This document shows, in pieces, positions 25,986-34,646 of a DNA stretch of 64,000 nucleotides; positions within the stretch are counted from its first letter, which is position 1, and each line of letters begins with the position of its first letter. The notes beneath the pieces are model-generated. The model saw nothing but the letters and a program-made list of their open reading frames with translations. It was not told the DNA's origin and ran no database searches. The position numbers and the translations under genes are program-made. Source of the DNA: Ilumatobacter_A sp045106645 (GTDB taxonomy: Bacteria; Actinomycetota; Acidimicrobiia; Acidimicrobiales; Ilumatobacteraceae); assembly GCA_045106645.1 (NCBI GenBank), contig JBGCEY010000032.1, forward strand, positions 13,392 through 77,391, in the 5' to 3' direction.

Positions 25986-26228
25986 ATGTCGAACCAATGG
26001 AATGAAGCCGACGGAGCACTTTCACAGACCTTCGAGTTCTCGAGCTTCACCGAAGCGTTTGCGTTCATGACGCGGGTTGCCTTCATTGCGGAGGAACTCA
26101 ACCATCACCCTGAATGGTCGAACGTCTACAACCGAGTGACCATCGTGCTCACCACGCATGACGAAGGAAACGTCGTGACCGACTTCGACCGCACCATGGC
26201 GGCACGCATCGACGCGCTGCGTTCGTGA
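25986..26228 (+). CDS. 4a-hydroxytetrahydrobiopterin dehydratase-like protein
   Basis: The 80-residue protein matches pterin-4a-carbinolamine dehydratase: FTEAFAFMTRVAFIAEELNHHPEWSNVYNRV contains the active-site HHPEW (His40, His41, Pro42), followed by TDFDRTMAARID. The enzyme dehydrates 4a-hydroxytetrahydropterin made by aromatic amino acid hydroxylases and also appears as a general pterin-recycling protein. It is shorter than the usual 95-100 residues at the N-terminus but retains the core. The stop overlaps the start of the MFS gene (GTGA), so the two are coupled. Confidence 0.82.
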   Translation: MSNQWNEADGALSQTFEFSSFTEAFAFMTRVAFIAEELNHHPEWSNVYNRVTIVLTTHDEGNVVTDFDRTMAARIDALRS

Positions 26229-27481
26229 CACCGCTTCCCGACGCTGCCGACGGAGCGCCGTCGATGCGTTCGTTCCCCGGTTGGCGCGTCGTCACCGGCT
26301 GCTTTTTGGTGCTGCTGATCAACTCGGGACTCGCCTTCTACGGGCTCGCTGTGTATCTCAACGCGTTCAGCAAAGAGCGAGGTTGGGCGCTCGGCAGCAT
26401 CTCGTTTGCCACCACGATCTTCTTCATCGTCGGCGGGTTGGTCGGGCTGGTCGCTGCTCGGCTGATCGAACGCTTCGACGTGCGATACGTGATTGCCGGG
26501 GGAGCGATACTCGCAGGAGCGTCGTTGGCGGCGATTGGCCAAGTCACGTCACAGTGGCAGTTGTACGCCACCTATGCAATGTTTGCCGTCGGTTACGGGC
26601 TGTGCGGATTGGTTCCCACGACGACGGTGGTGACTCGTTGGTTCCACGTCAAGCGATCCGTGGCGCTGTCGGTTGCCTCGACCGGGCTCTCGGTCGGAGG
26701 CATCGTGATCACGCCATTCGCGAAGCGCTTCATCGACTCCGCCGGGCTTTCCAGCACGACCCCCTGGCTCGGGCTGCTGATGGCTGGGGGAATCGTTCCG
26801 GTTGCGCTACTGCTGATCCGGCCAGATCCGGTGGCCGACGGGTTCGCTCCAGACGGCGCCCGATTGGAGCAGGGGGCGCCTGCTCCAGCGGCCACAGGCG
26901 ACCTGGCATCGGCGGCCTTTTTGACCCGCTTCTACCGGGCGGTGACGTTCGGGTACGTGCTGGCGCTCGGAACTCAGGTCGGCGGAATCCAGCAACTGGT
27001 GAAGCTGGTCGAAGACCGGACCGACGAACGGACGGCGCAGTTCGCCATCACGACCTTGGCAGCCACATCCGTCATTGCCAGGTTGATCGGGGGACGTCTC
27101 GTTGCCAGCGTCGCGATGATGCGTTTCACCGTGGTGCTCGCCGGGATGCAGGCGGTTGCGCTCGTCGGAATCGGGTTGTCGACGTCAACGGTGTTGATCT
27201 TCGCGTCGATCGTCTTGTTCGGGATGACCATCGGGAATCTCTTGATGATGCAACCGTTGCTGATGGCCGAACGATTCGGCGTGCGCGACTACCCGACGAT
27301 CTTTGGGCGCTCCCAGGCGATCGGCATCGTCGGAGTGGCGGGTGGGCCGCTGTTGATCGGATGGTTGTTCGACGTGTTCGGTTCGTACCGGGTGCCGTAC
27401 CTCACAGCCGCAGTGCTGTGCGTCGTGGGAACCCTCGTGTTGTCGACTGCCGGCTCGGCATCACGACCACCATCACCCTGA
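26225..27481 (+). CDS. MFS transporter
   Basis: The 418-residue membrane protein has 12 predicted helices in the major facilitator pattern, beginning WRVVTGCFLVLLINSGLAFYGLAVYLNAF, with a basic cytosolic loop after helix 2 (ARLIERFDVRYV) and a central loop near 195-215 rich in Ala/Pro. It resembles the monocarboxylate/oxalate-type MFS group. The substrate cannot be inferred. Its GTG start overlaps the pterin dehydratase stop, coupling the two genes. A 15-bp tandem repeat starts at its 3' end. Confidence 0.82.
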   Translation: MTPLPDAADGAPSMRSFPGWRVVTGCFLVLLINSGLAFYGLAVYLNAFSKERGWALGSISFATTIFFIVGGLVGLVAARLIERFDVRYVIAGGAILAGASLAAIGQVTSQWQLYATYAMFAVGYGLCGLVPTTTVVTRWFHVKRSVALSVASTGLSVGGIVITPFAKRFIDSAGLSSTTPWLGLLMAGGIVPVALLLIRPDPVADGFAPDGARLEQGAPAPAATGDLASAAFLTRFYRAVTFGYVLALGTQVGGIQQLVKLVEDRTDERTAQFAITTLAATSVIARLIGGRLVASVAMMRFTVVLAGMQAVALVGIGLSTSTVLIFASIVLFGMTIGNLLMMQPLLMAERFGVRDYPTIFGRSQAIGIVGVAGGPLLIGWLFDVFGSYRVPYLTAAVLCVVGTLVLSTAGSASRPPSP

Positions 27482-27520
27482 CAACTGCCACCCTGACAAT
27501 TGCTTCCCTGACAACTGCGG
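27476..27520 (+). repeat. three tandem 15-bp repeats
   Basis: CCCTGACAACTGCCA, CCCTGACAATTGCTT and CCCTGACAACTGCGG follow one another exactly. The first unit contains the MFS stop codon (TGA at 27479-27481). A period of 15 bp keeps the reading frame, so expansion could arise by slippage with no cost to the gene. No function is evident. Confidence 0.8.
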
Positions 27521-27607
27521 ATTCTGCGACCAGGTTCGAACATCGGAACCTCGTCTGCAGCAACCAGGTTCGACCGTCTGGGGTTCGGTTCGCGCCAGAC
27601 TGGTGCT

Positions 27608-28117
27608 GTGTCTGTGGAACTGCACCGCAATGTCGTGAAGGTGATCGAGGCGGGGCGTGGGCTCGGTGTCGAGGTGGTGCCGCAGTCGTACCCACAGGGA
27701 GCAAAGACAGCCCAAGACGCAGCTGACGCCGTTGGCGTCTCGGTCGGCCAGATCGTGAAGAGCTTGATCTTCGGGGTCGCTCGCGCCGAAAGCTCCACCG
27801 AGCTCGAGTTGGTGCTGGCGTACGTGAGCGGTTCGAACCAGCTCGATGAGAAGAAGCTGGCCGCGGAAGCGGGCGCCGCAAAGTGCAAGCGAGTCGATGC
27901 GGACGCTGTTCGCACGTCCACCGGTTACCCGATCGGTGGGGTGCCTCCGTTCGGCCATGACCATCAACTCCGCGTGTTCATCGACCCTGACTTGCTGCAG
28001 TACGACGAGGTCTGGGCTGCGGCTGGAACCTGGAATGACGTGTTTCCAATCGCTCCCGACGACCTCGTCCGTGCCAGCGGCGGCACCGTCTGTGATCTCG
28101 CACGCGTGTCGAAGTAG
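27608..28117 (+). CDS. YbaK/EbsC-type aminoacyl-tRNA deacylase-like protein
   Basis: The 169-residue protein is a YbaK/ProRS-INS domain: PQSYPQGAKTAQDAADAVG, VGQIVKSLIFG (with the conserved lysine near 50), KKLAAEAGAAKCKRVDADAV and GYPIGGVPPFGHDH (about 105-120). The family hydrolyses mischarged tRNAs such as Cys- or Ala-tRNA(Pro) in the cytosol. It starts with GTG. The neighbours give no further hint. It converges on a phosphotransferase gene with a palindrome between them. Confidence 0.85.
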   Translation: MSVELHRNVVKVIEAGRGLGVEVVPQSYPQGAKTAQDAADAVGVSVGQIVKSLIFGVARAESSTELELVLAYVSGSNQLDEKKLAAEAGAAKCKRVDADAVRTSTGYPIGGVPPFGHDHQLRVFIDPDLLQYDEVWAAAGTWNDVFPIAPDDLVRASGGTVCDLARVSK

Positions 28118-28164
28118 CCAACTCGTTCGGCCGGTGCCGGTCGGCTGGCCCCGGCGACGAGCAC

Positions 28165-28195
28165 CAGTGATGAAGTGCCTGGCACTTCTTCACTG
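28165..28195. terminator. candidate bidirectional terminator
   Basis: A 31-nt near-perfect palindrome (15-nt arms CAGTGATGAAGTGCC and GGCACTTCTTCACTG around one T, with a single mismatch) lies between the convergent genes ending at 28117 and 28199. In RNA it would form a long hairpin on either strand. There is no strong U run, so termination is inferred from position and stem. Confidence 0.6.
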
Positions 28196-28198
28196 TGG

Positions 28199-29305
28199 TC
28201 AGAAGTTGTCGAGGACGTCGAGCGCGTTGTTGTCGATTGCTGCGTAGAGCGGCCGCAGGTGCAGTTGCTCGAGCAGGTCGGCGCCACGATCGTTTCCGCC
28301 CGCAAGGTCGCTGGTGATCACCTGTGCCGGGCACTGCTGCAGCAGACACACCCGGTACTCCATCATCGCCTGTTCCATCGAGTAGTCGATGCCGTGTGCC
28401 GTGATCTGGTCGACGTAGCCCTGGATGATCTCGTGTTCGTGCGCTCGTCGGAGTTCGGTGGTCATGGATCCTGCGATGAGATTCGTCACGTCCCACATGC
28501 CGATGTGGCGCGTCGACAACTGGAAGTCGATGACCGTCACGGCGTCGTCGCCCTCTCTCCCACCGAACAGGTAGTTCTCTGCTCGACAATCGGTGTGGGT
28601 CATCGTCGGCGCTCCCACGGTCGTCGTGTAGTCCAAGAGTTCGGCATATCGCTCGCACGACACCCCGATACGCGCCATGTCGTCGGCGGAGATGTGGTTG
28701 CCGTAGTGCTCGGCGAACTGTGGGAACAGGGCGACGCCGAGCGGCTGACCACCCTTGTACAGGTCGTTGTTCATCGGTGGAAGCCACGTCAGCGCCTCGA
28801 GTTCGGCAGCCTTGCCCCAGAACTGTACGTGCAACGGCACGATTGCCGAGATGATCTTGGTGGCCTCGGCAACGCTGATGCCGCTGAGTTGGTCGGGGGT
28901 GGTCGCTCCGGCGATTTCCTCGATGAGGAGCACGAATGGCACCCCGGTGTCGGAGGTATCGGCGTGGTACGCACGAGGCACCCGGACATCGAGGTCGCCA
29001 GCGACCTCGCGATAGAAGTTCACTTCCCGGATGTAGAAGCCCATCGCAATCGCAAGGAAGTGATTCTCCTCCGACGCTGACGGGCACTTTGCGATCAGCG
29101 TGGCCGGGCCGGACTCGCCGGCGGCGTACGTGAGCGTGATCCGTGCCAGTTCACCCAAGATGCCGACGCCTTCGGCAAAGTGTTCCAAGGCCATCGACTC
29201 GATGGTGCCGAACTCTTTGCCGAGGACGGTGTTCAGCCAGCCGACATCGATTTCGTCGACGTTGTGGGGAATCGATGCGCTGTGAGAAACCGTGGTGTCA
29301 GCCAT
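28199..29305 (-). CDS. aminoglycoside/ecdysteroid-kinase-like phosphotransferase
   Basis: The 368-residue protein has the protein-kinase-like fold of small-molecule kinases: an N-lobe with TLIAKCPS (ATP lysine), a FVLLIEEI hinge, the catalytic THTDCRAENYLFG (HxDxxxxN, about 235-247) and the metal-binding VIDFQ. It resembles the DUF1679/ecdysteroid-kinase group, common in actinobacteria and often linked with acyl-CoA metabolism. The substrate is unknown. It lies 82 bp downstream of the thioesterase gene on the same strand. Confidence 0.78.
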   Translation of the reverse strand: MADTTVSHSASIPHNVDEIDVGWLNTVLGKEFGTIESMALEHFAEGVGILGELARITLTYAAGESGPATLIAKCPSASEENHFLAIAMGFYIREVNFYREVAGDLDVRVPRAYHADTSDTGVPFVLLIEEIAGATTPDQLSGISVAEATKIISAIVPLHVQFWGKAAELEALTWLPPMNNDLYKGGQPLGVALFPQFAEHYGNHISADDMARIGVSCERYAELLDYTTTVGAPTMTHTDCRAENYLFGGREGDDAVTVIDFQLSTRHIGMWDVTNLIAGSMTTELRRAHEHEIIQGYVDQITAHGIDYSMEQAMMEYRVCLLQQCPAQVITSDLAGGNDRGADLLEQLHLRPLYAAIDNNALDVLDNF

Positions 29306-29387
29306 CGACGAAAACTAATCGACCGGTCAGATTCTTCGTGTCATCGGACACGTTCGAGTTCGCCCGCGGAGCGAGCCGACCACAGGC

Positions 29388-30041
29388 TCAGGGCCGAGCC
29401 CCGGCTCCAAACGTTGACACGGGAATCGAGATGAAGATCGCGGTTGCCCGAGTGACCACCTGGGGCTCGGAGCCAACGGTGCTCAGCTCGCCCGACATGA
29501 AGATCTTTCGGCCGTCGATGCGATCCATCCTGACGCGGCACTCGAGCGGAACTCCGATCGGCACGCCCTGTTCGTAGCGGATCGTGAGCGTGCCGGTGAA
29601 TGCTGCCTGGCCAACGATGGTGAGGACGAACCCGAAGACGTCGTCGAAGAGCGCCGACACGATGCCGCCATGGCTGCGCCCCGGAGCTCCCTCATGCGCC
29701 GCTCCAAGCGTCACACGGCCAACGGCTTCGTCTCCCTCGCGCACGACGGTCAGGTCGAGACCGTACGGGGCGGCGCGGCCAGAGATGGGCCGCTCGTCAA
29801 AGGAGAACATCAATTCGCCGTCAGCCGGTGCTGGCCCCCAATCCCCTGATGGTCGTTCGATCGACCGTTGGCGAGGTTCGCCGGCTTCGATCGAGGAGCG
29901 AAGTTCGTCGAGTGCCTGGGCGGCGACGTCGAGCCCGGCAGCGTCGATGTGGCGCCCCGCCACCGCATGCCCGAGGCGCCGATACGCGGTCCCGAGACGA
30001 ATTCTGGCTTCGGCGATGTCGTCGGGGAGCGAAGAACTCAC
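29388..30041 (-). CDS. hotdog-fold thioesterase (PaaI-like)
   Basis: In this 217-residue protein the C-terminal half (about 95-210) is a hotdog domain with RVTLGAAHEGAPGRSHGGIVSALFDDVFGF; the HGG motif and the Asp that follows match PaaI-type acyl-CoA thioesterases. The N-terminal half is helical and of unknown role. Its ATG overlaps the SufU stop by 4 bp (ATGA), so it belongs to the suf operon, an odd companion. It may act on acyl-CoA while another domain has a separate role. Confidence 0.75.
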   Translation of the reverse strand: MSSSLPDDIAEARIRLGTAYRRLGHAVAGRHIDAAGLDVAAQALDELRSSIEAGEPRQRSIERPSGDWGPAPADGELMFSFDERPISGRAAPYGLDLTVVREGDEAVGRVTLGAAHEGAPGRSHGGIVSALFDDVFGFVLTIVGQAAFTGTLTIRYEQGVPIGVPLECRVRMDRIDGRKIFMSGELSTVGSEPQVVTRATAIFISIPVSTFGAGARP

Positions 30042-30523
30042 GCGCTGTCAGTGCCGGCAGCGGCTTCGCTGATGGCGTTGGCGAGCGTGTTCCACGACAG
30101 CACCGCACACTTGATACGTACTGGAAACTTCACCACGCCCTGCAGTGCTTCGAGTTCGTCGAGGTCGAGTGCTTCATCGGCTTCGGAGAGGTCGATGCCG
30201 TCGACGCCCATCATCGACTTGAAGCGGCGCATCACGGCGTTGATCTCCCGGATCGGCTTGCCGATCACCGCCTTGGTCATCATCGACGCCGACGACTGGG
30301 AGATCGAACATCCCTGGCCGCCGATCTTGATGTCGGTCACCACCGCATCATCGATGTCACCGCTGTCCGCCTGGTCGACAGCGAGATACACGGTGATCTC
30401 GTCTCCGCAGAGCGGGTTGTGCCCATCCACCTTGATGGCGGGCGGTTCGAGTTCGCCGCGATTGCGTGGCGTTCGGTAGTGATCGAGAATGATCTCACGG
30501 TAGAGATCTTCGAGTCCTGACAT
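30038..30523 (-). CDS. sufU: SufU, zinc-dependent sulfur acceptor
   Basis: The 161-residue protein matches SufU/IscU: DLYREIILDHYRTPRNRGEL, then Cys39 with Asp41 (PLCGDEI), Cys72 in GGQGCSISQSSASMM, and Cys139 in RIKCAVLSW. The insertion between the second and third Cys (about residues 105-125), found in SufU but not IscU, is present. SufU takes persulfide sulfur from SufS, with zinc bound by these residues. It lies 24 bp downstream of sufS and is coupled to the thioesterase gene. Confidence in function is high. Confidence 0.92.
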   Translation of the reverse strand: MSGLEDLYREIILDHYRTPRNRGELEPPAIKVDGHNPLCGDEITVYLAVDQADSGDIDDAVVTDIKIGGQGCSISQSSASMMTKAVIGKPIREINAVMRRFKSMMGVDGIDLSEADEALDLDELEALQGVVKFPVRIKCAVLSWNTLANAISEAAAGTDSA

Positions 30524-30547
30524 GAGTGGTAGCTCCCGGTGTCCTTG

Positions 30548-31780
30548 TCAGAAACCGAAGATATCGCTGGCGCCGTCGAGGCCGTCGGCCAGCGCATCGA
30601 TGTCGGCTTCGTCGTTGTAGAGATAGACGCTGGCGCGGGTCGTGGCGTTCACGCCCAGCGTCTGCATGAGTGGCTTTGCACAGTGGTGCCCGGCGCGAAC
30701 GCACACGTTGCGTTCGTCGAGCACCTGGCTGACGTCGTGGGGGTGCAGGTCGCGGAATTCGAAGCTGAACACACCCCCTCGGACCTCGACGTTGTCGGGA
30801 CCGTAGATCTGGATCTCATCACCGAAGCGGTTGTTGAGCGTGTCGAGTGCATAGCGGGTGAGCGCCATCTCGTGCTGACGGATGTTCGCCATGCCGATGC
30901 CTTCGAGGAACTCGACTGCTGCTGCGAGCCCCACGGCTTCCGCGATCGGTGGCGTGCCGGGTTCGAACTTCGCGGGGACGGGCGCAGTCGTGAATCCGTC
31001 GAAGGTCACGGTGTCGATCATGTTGCCGCCACCCATGAACGGAGGCATTGCTTCGAGGATTTCCATCTTCCCCCACAGCATTCCGATGCCGGTGGGCCCG
31101 CACATCTTGTGGCTCGAGAACGCAACGAGGTCGGCATCCCAGTCCTGCACATCGGTGACGTTGTGTGGAACGAACTGGCATGCATCGACCACGGCAAGCG
31201 CACCGACCGCATGCGCTGCAGCGCACAGTTGTTTCGTCGGCGGAATGGTGCCCAGAACGTTGCTCATTGCCGTGAACGACAGGACCTTCGCCCCATGGAG
31301 GAGCTCGTCGAGGTTCGACAGATCCAGCTGGCCGTCCGGGGTGAGGCCGATCCAGCGCAGTTCGATACCGCGCTCCTGCATCAACATCTGCCAGGGGACG
31401 ATGTTCGCGTGGTGCTCCATCTGGGTCAGGACCACGACGTCGCCTGCGGCCAGGTTCGCTCGGCCCCACGCCATCGCGATGAGATTCATCGACTCGCTGG
31501 CATTCTTGGTGAACACCACTTCGTCGGGCGATCCAGCATTGATCAGGCGAGCGATCGCGATTCGACCGGCTTCGTACGCCTCGGTTGCCTCGCCAGCCAG
31601 ACGGTACGAGCTGCGATTGATCGGTGCGTAGGAGGTCTCCATGAACGAGGTCATGGCATCGATGACCTGACGCGGTTTGTGCGAGGTGTTTCCAGAGTCG
31701 AGATAGACCAGCCGCTCATCGTCGATCGTGCGATCGCTGAGCAGCGGGAAGTCCTTGCGGACTGCGTTGGCGTCGTACAT
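30548..31780 (-). CDS. sufS: SufS cysteine desulfurase
   Basis: The 410-residue PLP enzyme has Lys225 in SSHKMCGPTG (Schiff base), Cys367 in VRAGHHCAKP (catalytic persulfide Cys in the short SufS-type loop) and the ASESMNLIA and VVDACQFVPH segments. It removes sulfur from cysteine and passes it to SufU for Fe-S cluster assembly in the cytosol. The start is 2 bp after the SufC-like stop, and sufU follows by 24 bp, so the three form one operon. Confidence 0.93.
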   Translation of the reverse strand: MYDANAVRKDFPLLSDRTIDDERLVYLDSGNTSHKPRQVIDAMTSFMETSYAPINRSSYRLAGEATEAYEAGRIAIARLINAGSPDEVVFTKNASESMNLIAMAWGRANLAAGDVVVLTQMEHHANIVPWQMLMQERGIELRWIGLTPDGQLDLSNLDELLHGAKVLSFTAMSNVLGTIPPTKQLCAAAHAVGALAVVDACQFVPHNVTDVQDWDADLVAFSSHKMCGPTGIGMLWGKMEILEAMPPFMGGGNMIDTVTFDGFTTAPVPAKFEPGTPPIAEAVGLAAAVEFLEGIGMANIRQHEMALTRYALDTLNNRFGDEIQIYGPDNVEVRGGVFSFEFRDLHPHDVSQVLDERNVCVRAGHHCAKPLMQTLGVNATTRASVYLYNDEADIDALADGLDGASDIFGF

Positions 31781-31782
31781 GG

Positions 31783-32523
31783 TCAGCTCGTTCCTGCGGC
31801 CTGGAGCGATGCGAATCGATCCCGGTCGTCGTGTCTGGTGAGGGTTGGCGTACCAAATGGTGTGATCCGACCATCGATGAGGCGGTGGACATGCGTGAAT
31901 TCGAGACCGGTGATCGGTGGTTGCTGGTCGGTGATGATCACACCACCGTCCAGGCCGTCGAGTGCGCTACGAAGCATGGCGAAGTCGGTGCTGGCGTCTG
32001 TTTCGACGATTGCGACGGTGGGCTGCAGCACCGCCAACTGAGTCAACTCGAGTTGATGTCGGCGGTGACTCGACATGTGGTGATCCAGGGGCTGGTCGAT
32101 CATGGAAGGGTCGACCGCGAGGCGTTGCATTGCCTGCAGGGTTGCCTGGCGTACCTCCAGCACCGATGTGGCATTCGAGCCAGCGGTGGACAGGGCCTGC
32201 TGCAGGAGTTGGACGACCGAGATGCCGGGCACGGGCTGGGGATGCGCAGCAGCGAAGAGCAGGCCCGCCTTGGCCCGCTCATTGGTCGGCCACATGGTGA
32301 TGTCATCGCCGTCGAACACGATGGAACCATTGATCACCCGGTACCGAGGATGACCCAAAAGCGCCGCACCGAAGCTCGATGTGGTGTGGCCGGGCGCGTA
32401 GATCACGTGGAGCTCTCCCGAGCGTACGGTGAAGTCCGCACCCCGGAGCACCCGCTGGTCAACGTGGTGCTCGTGTGTGTTGCGTACGTGCAAGTTGTCG
32501 ACACGAAGCAGTGGGGTGGGCAC
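31783..32523 (-). CDS. SufC homologue with eroded ATPase motifs
   Basis: The 246-residue protein keeps the SufC scaffold: LLRVDNLHV start, FTVRSGELHVIYAPG, GHPRYRVINGSIVFDGDDI, WPTNERAKAGLLFAAAHPQPVPGISV. The nucleotide motifs are gone. Walker A (GPNGSGKST) is replaced by APGHTTSSFG without the lysine, the LSGGE signature by MSSHRRHQ, and Walker B with its Glu by VAIVETDASTD. It should not hydrolyse ATP. SufC normally drives SufB-SufC-SufD. This copy opens an operon with intact sufS and sufU; a sufB or sufD is not adjacent. A canonical set may lie elsewhere in the genome. Confidence 0.78.
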   Translation of the reverse strand: MPTPLLRVDNLHVRNTHEHHVDQRVLRGADFTVRSGELHVIYAPGHTTSSFGAALLGHPRYRVINGSIVFDGDDITMWPTNERAKAGLLFAAAHPQPVPGISVVQLLQQALSTAGSNATSVLEVRQATLQAMQRLAVDPSMIDQPLDHHMSSHRRHQLELTQLAVLQPTVAIVETDASTDFAMLRSALDGLDGGVIITDQQPPITGLEFTHVHRLIDGRITPFGTPTLTRHDDRDRFASLQAAGTS

Positions 32524-32673
32524 ATCGTCGATTCTACGAGCGGAATCGGTCAGGCCCTGACGGAGATGGTGTGATCAGCGCTACCGCCGATGTTCCTGGT
32601 CAGCAGGACGCTGACCGGCAAGAGAATGTAGGCGAGGAGGATCTCGAAGAAGCCGTACCCGTATCCTTGCGGC

Positions 32674-33624
32674 GTGGCAGATCGGGTGGAGCGTTTGACG
32701 AACCTGCTTGCCGTGCTCTTGGAGACCAAGGTGCCGCTGTCGCTCACCGATATCAGCCTTGCCATGGCCGGTCAGTATCCAGATGACGACCGCTCGCGCC
32801 GCCAGGCGTTCGAGCGTGACAAGCAAGCGCTGCGGGAGATCGGCGTGCCGATCGAGATGGAAGTGAGGGTCGGCGACGAATTCGCTGGACAGGGCCTGTA
32901 TCGGATCGATCGCCGTGCGTACGAGCTCGCTGACCTCGACCTGGCCCCAGACGAAATGCGTGCGCTCCAGGTGGCCGTCGCCACGGTGCGTACGGACTCC
33001 CAGGTTGGTTCTGACGCCATTTTGAAGCTCGGGGGTGTTGCCGATGGTGCCGACCGGCTCGCGGTATCGGCCGTGCTGCCCGATCGGCCGGAGCTGCCGA
33101 CGATCCGCGCCGCGGTGGCGGCGCGGTCGGTCGTGAGTTTTGACTACCGAGGCGAACGGCGTGAGGTCGAGCCGTGGGGTGTGTTGCTGCGCGGTGGGTT
33201 CTGGTACCTCGTGGGGCACGACCGGTTGCGCGAGGCCAAGCGAACGTTCCGGGTCGACCGGATCGAGACGGCGCTCGAATCGGGTGAGGCTGGGGCGTTC
33301 GAGCGCCCCGTGGACTTCGATCCGCGAACGGCGTTCCCAGCCGACCCGAAGCAGATTGGCCACGCATCGAGCGATGCAATCGACGCAACCGTGCGGATCG
33401 GTCCGTTGCGAGCACCGGCGATCGAGCGCGAACTGGGTGCTGATCGCGTCACCCGGCGTCACGGTGACGGGACGATCGAGGTCACTGTTCCCGCCACGAA
33501 TCAGGATGCGTTTCGCTCGTGGGTCATCGGCCTCGTGGAGCATGCCGAGGTGCTCGGCCCCCCGGGAGTCCGTGCCGAGGTCGTGTCCTGGTTGCGTGCT
33601 GTTGCCGCAACGGAGCCGAGCTGA
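32674..33624 (+). CDS. pafB: PafB-type WYL-domain regulator
   Basis: The 316-residue protein has an N-terminal helix-turn-helix (RVERLTNLLAVLLETKVPLSLTDI, about 5-60) and a WYL domain with the WYLVGHDRLREAKRTFRVDRIE segment near 180-205, followed by the WCX C-terminal extension (about 230-310). PafB with PafC activates DNA-damage genes independently of LexA in actinobacteria. Its stop overlaps the pafC start (TGATG). The start at 32674 is followed by a clear HTH. The two are usually next to the proteasome accessory genes; here they stand alone. Confidence 0.85.
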   Translation: MADRVERLTNLLAVLLETKVPLSLTDISLAMAGQYPDDDRSRRQAFERDKQALREIGVPIEMEVRVGDEFAGQGLYRIDRRAYELADLDLAPDEMRALQVAVATVRTDSQVGSDAILKLGGVADGADRLAVSAVLPDRPELPTIRAAVAARSVVSFDYRGERREVEPWGVLLRGGFWYLVGHDRLREAKRTFRVDRIETALESGEAGAFERPVDFDPRTAFPADPKQIGHASSDAIDATVRIGPLRAPAIERELGADRVTRRHGDGTIEVTVPATNQDAFRSWVIGLVEHAEVLGPPGVRAEVVSWLRAVAATEPS

Positions 33625-34616
33625 TGAGGTCGGCCGCCGGGTCTGCAGGTCCCCGAAACGCTCAGGATCGACTGCGCCAACTGCTCGTGATGCTTCCGTG
33701 GCTCATGGAGTCCGGTGAAGTTCCGTTGGCAGAGGTGGCGAGCCGTTTCGGCATGACGCAGGCGCAGGTCACGAAGGATCTCGAACTGGTCGCGATGTGT
33801 GGATTGCCGCCATATGTCGATGAGATGATCGACGTGTTCGTCGATGACGGCATGGTGCTGGTCGGCGTACCGCGGTTGTTCACCCGCCCGCTCGCACTGA
33901 CGGCTCCCGAAGGATTCGCGCTGCTCGCGGCGGCTCGTTTGGCCATGGAGTTGCCGGGCGCCGACCCCGAGGGGCCGCTCGCGCGCGGTCTCGACAAACT
34001 CACGATCGCTCTCGGCAGAGCGGGAGTCGACGCCGGAAGCGACGTCGCGTCGGGTGTCGCAGTCGATCTGGAGCGCCCGGGGTTCGTCGACACGCTCGTT
34101 GTAGCGGTGGGGGAGGGCGCGGGCTTGGAAATCGACTACTTCTCGCCAAGTCGCGGCGAGATCAGCACACGCAGCGTCATCCCGCGACACGTTTTCACCG
34201 ATGCCGGCAACTGGTATCTCGTGGCGGATGACGATCGTTCCAACGAGCGTCGAACATTTCGCATCGATCGGATCGAGCGGGTCGAACCGACCGGCGACCT
34301 GCACGATGTCGACGTCGATGCCTCGGCGCCTGACGCATTCTTCTCGGATCGTGAGATTCCGAGGGTGACATTGCGATTGCTGCCCGCTGCGCACTGGATC
34401 ATCGATCGCTACCCGACGGAATCGGTCGAGCCGGTGGTGATTCGCAAGCGTCCAGCAGCGTCCGGGGCGGTCGACGTGACGCTGGCCGTGGCGAGCGAAC
34501 GCTGGTTGGATCGACTGCTGGTGCGTCTGGGGCCAAACGCCGCCGTGCTCGAGGCTCCCGACATCGAGCAACGCGCAGCGGCGCTTGCTCGTCGGATCCT
34601 TGCAAACTACGGCTGA
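33624..34616 (+). CDS. pafC: PafC-type WYL-domain regulator
   Basis: The 330-residue protein is a second WYL regulator: N-terminal winged HTH (RLRQLLVMLPWLMESGEVPLAEVASRFG), WYL core NWYLVADDDRSNERRTFRIDRIERV near 205-230 and a WCX tail ending in RRILANYG. It partners PafB as a heterodimer-like activator of DNA-damage genes. The ATG at 33624 was chosen because it overlaps the pafB stop by one base. It converges on the exonuclease gene 30 bp away. Confidence 0.85.
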   Translation: MRSAAGSAGPRNAQDRLRQLLVMLPWLMESGEVPLAEVASRFGMTQAQVTKDLELVAMCGLPPYVDEMIDVFVDDGMVLVGVPRLFTRPLALTAPEGFALLAAARLAMELPGADPEGPLARGLDKLTIALGRAGVDAGSDVASGVAVDLERPGFVDTLVVAVGEGAGLEIDYFSPSRGEISTRSVIPRHVFTDAGNWYLVADDDRSNERRTFRIDRIERVEPTGDLHDVDVDASAPDAFFSDREIPRVTLRLLPAAHWIIDRYPTESVEPVVIRKRPAASGAVDVTLAVASERWLDRLLVRLGPNAAVLEAPDIEQRAAALARRILANYG

Positions 34617-34646
34617 ACTGGTGAACGCTTCTGTGGCCCGAACCGC

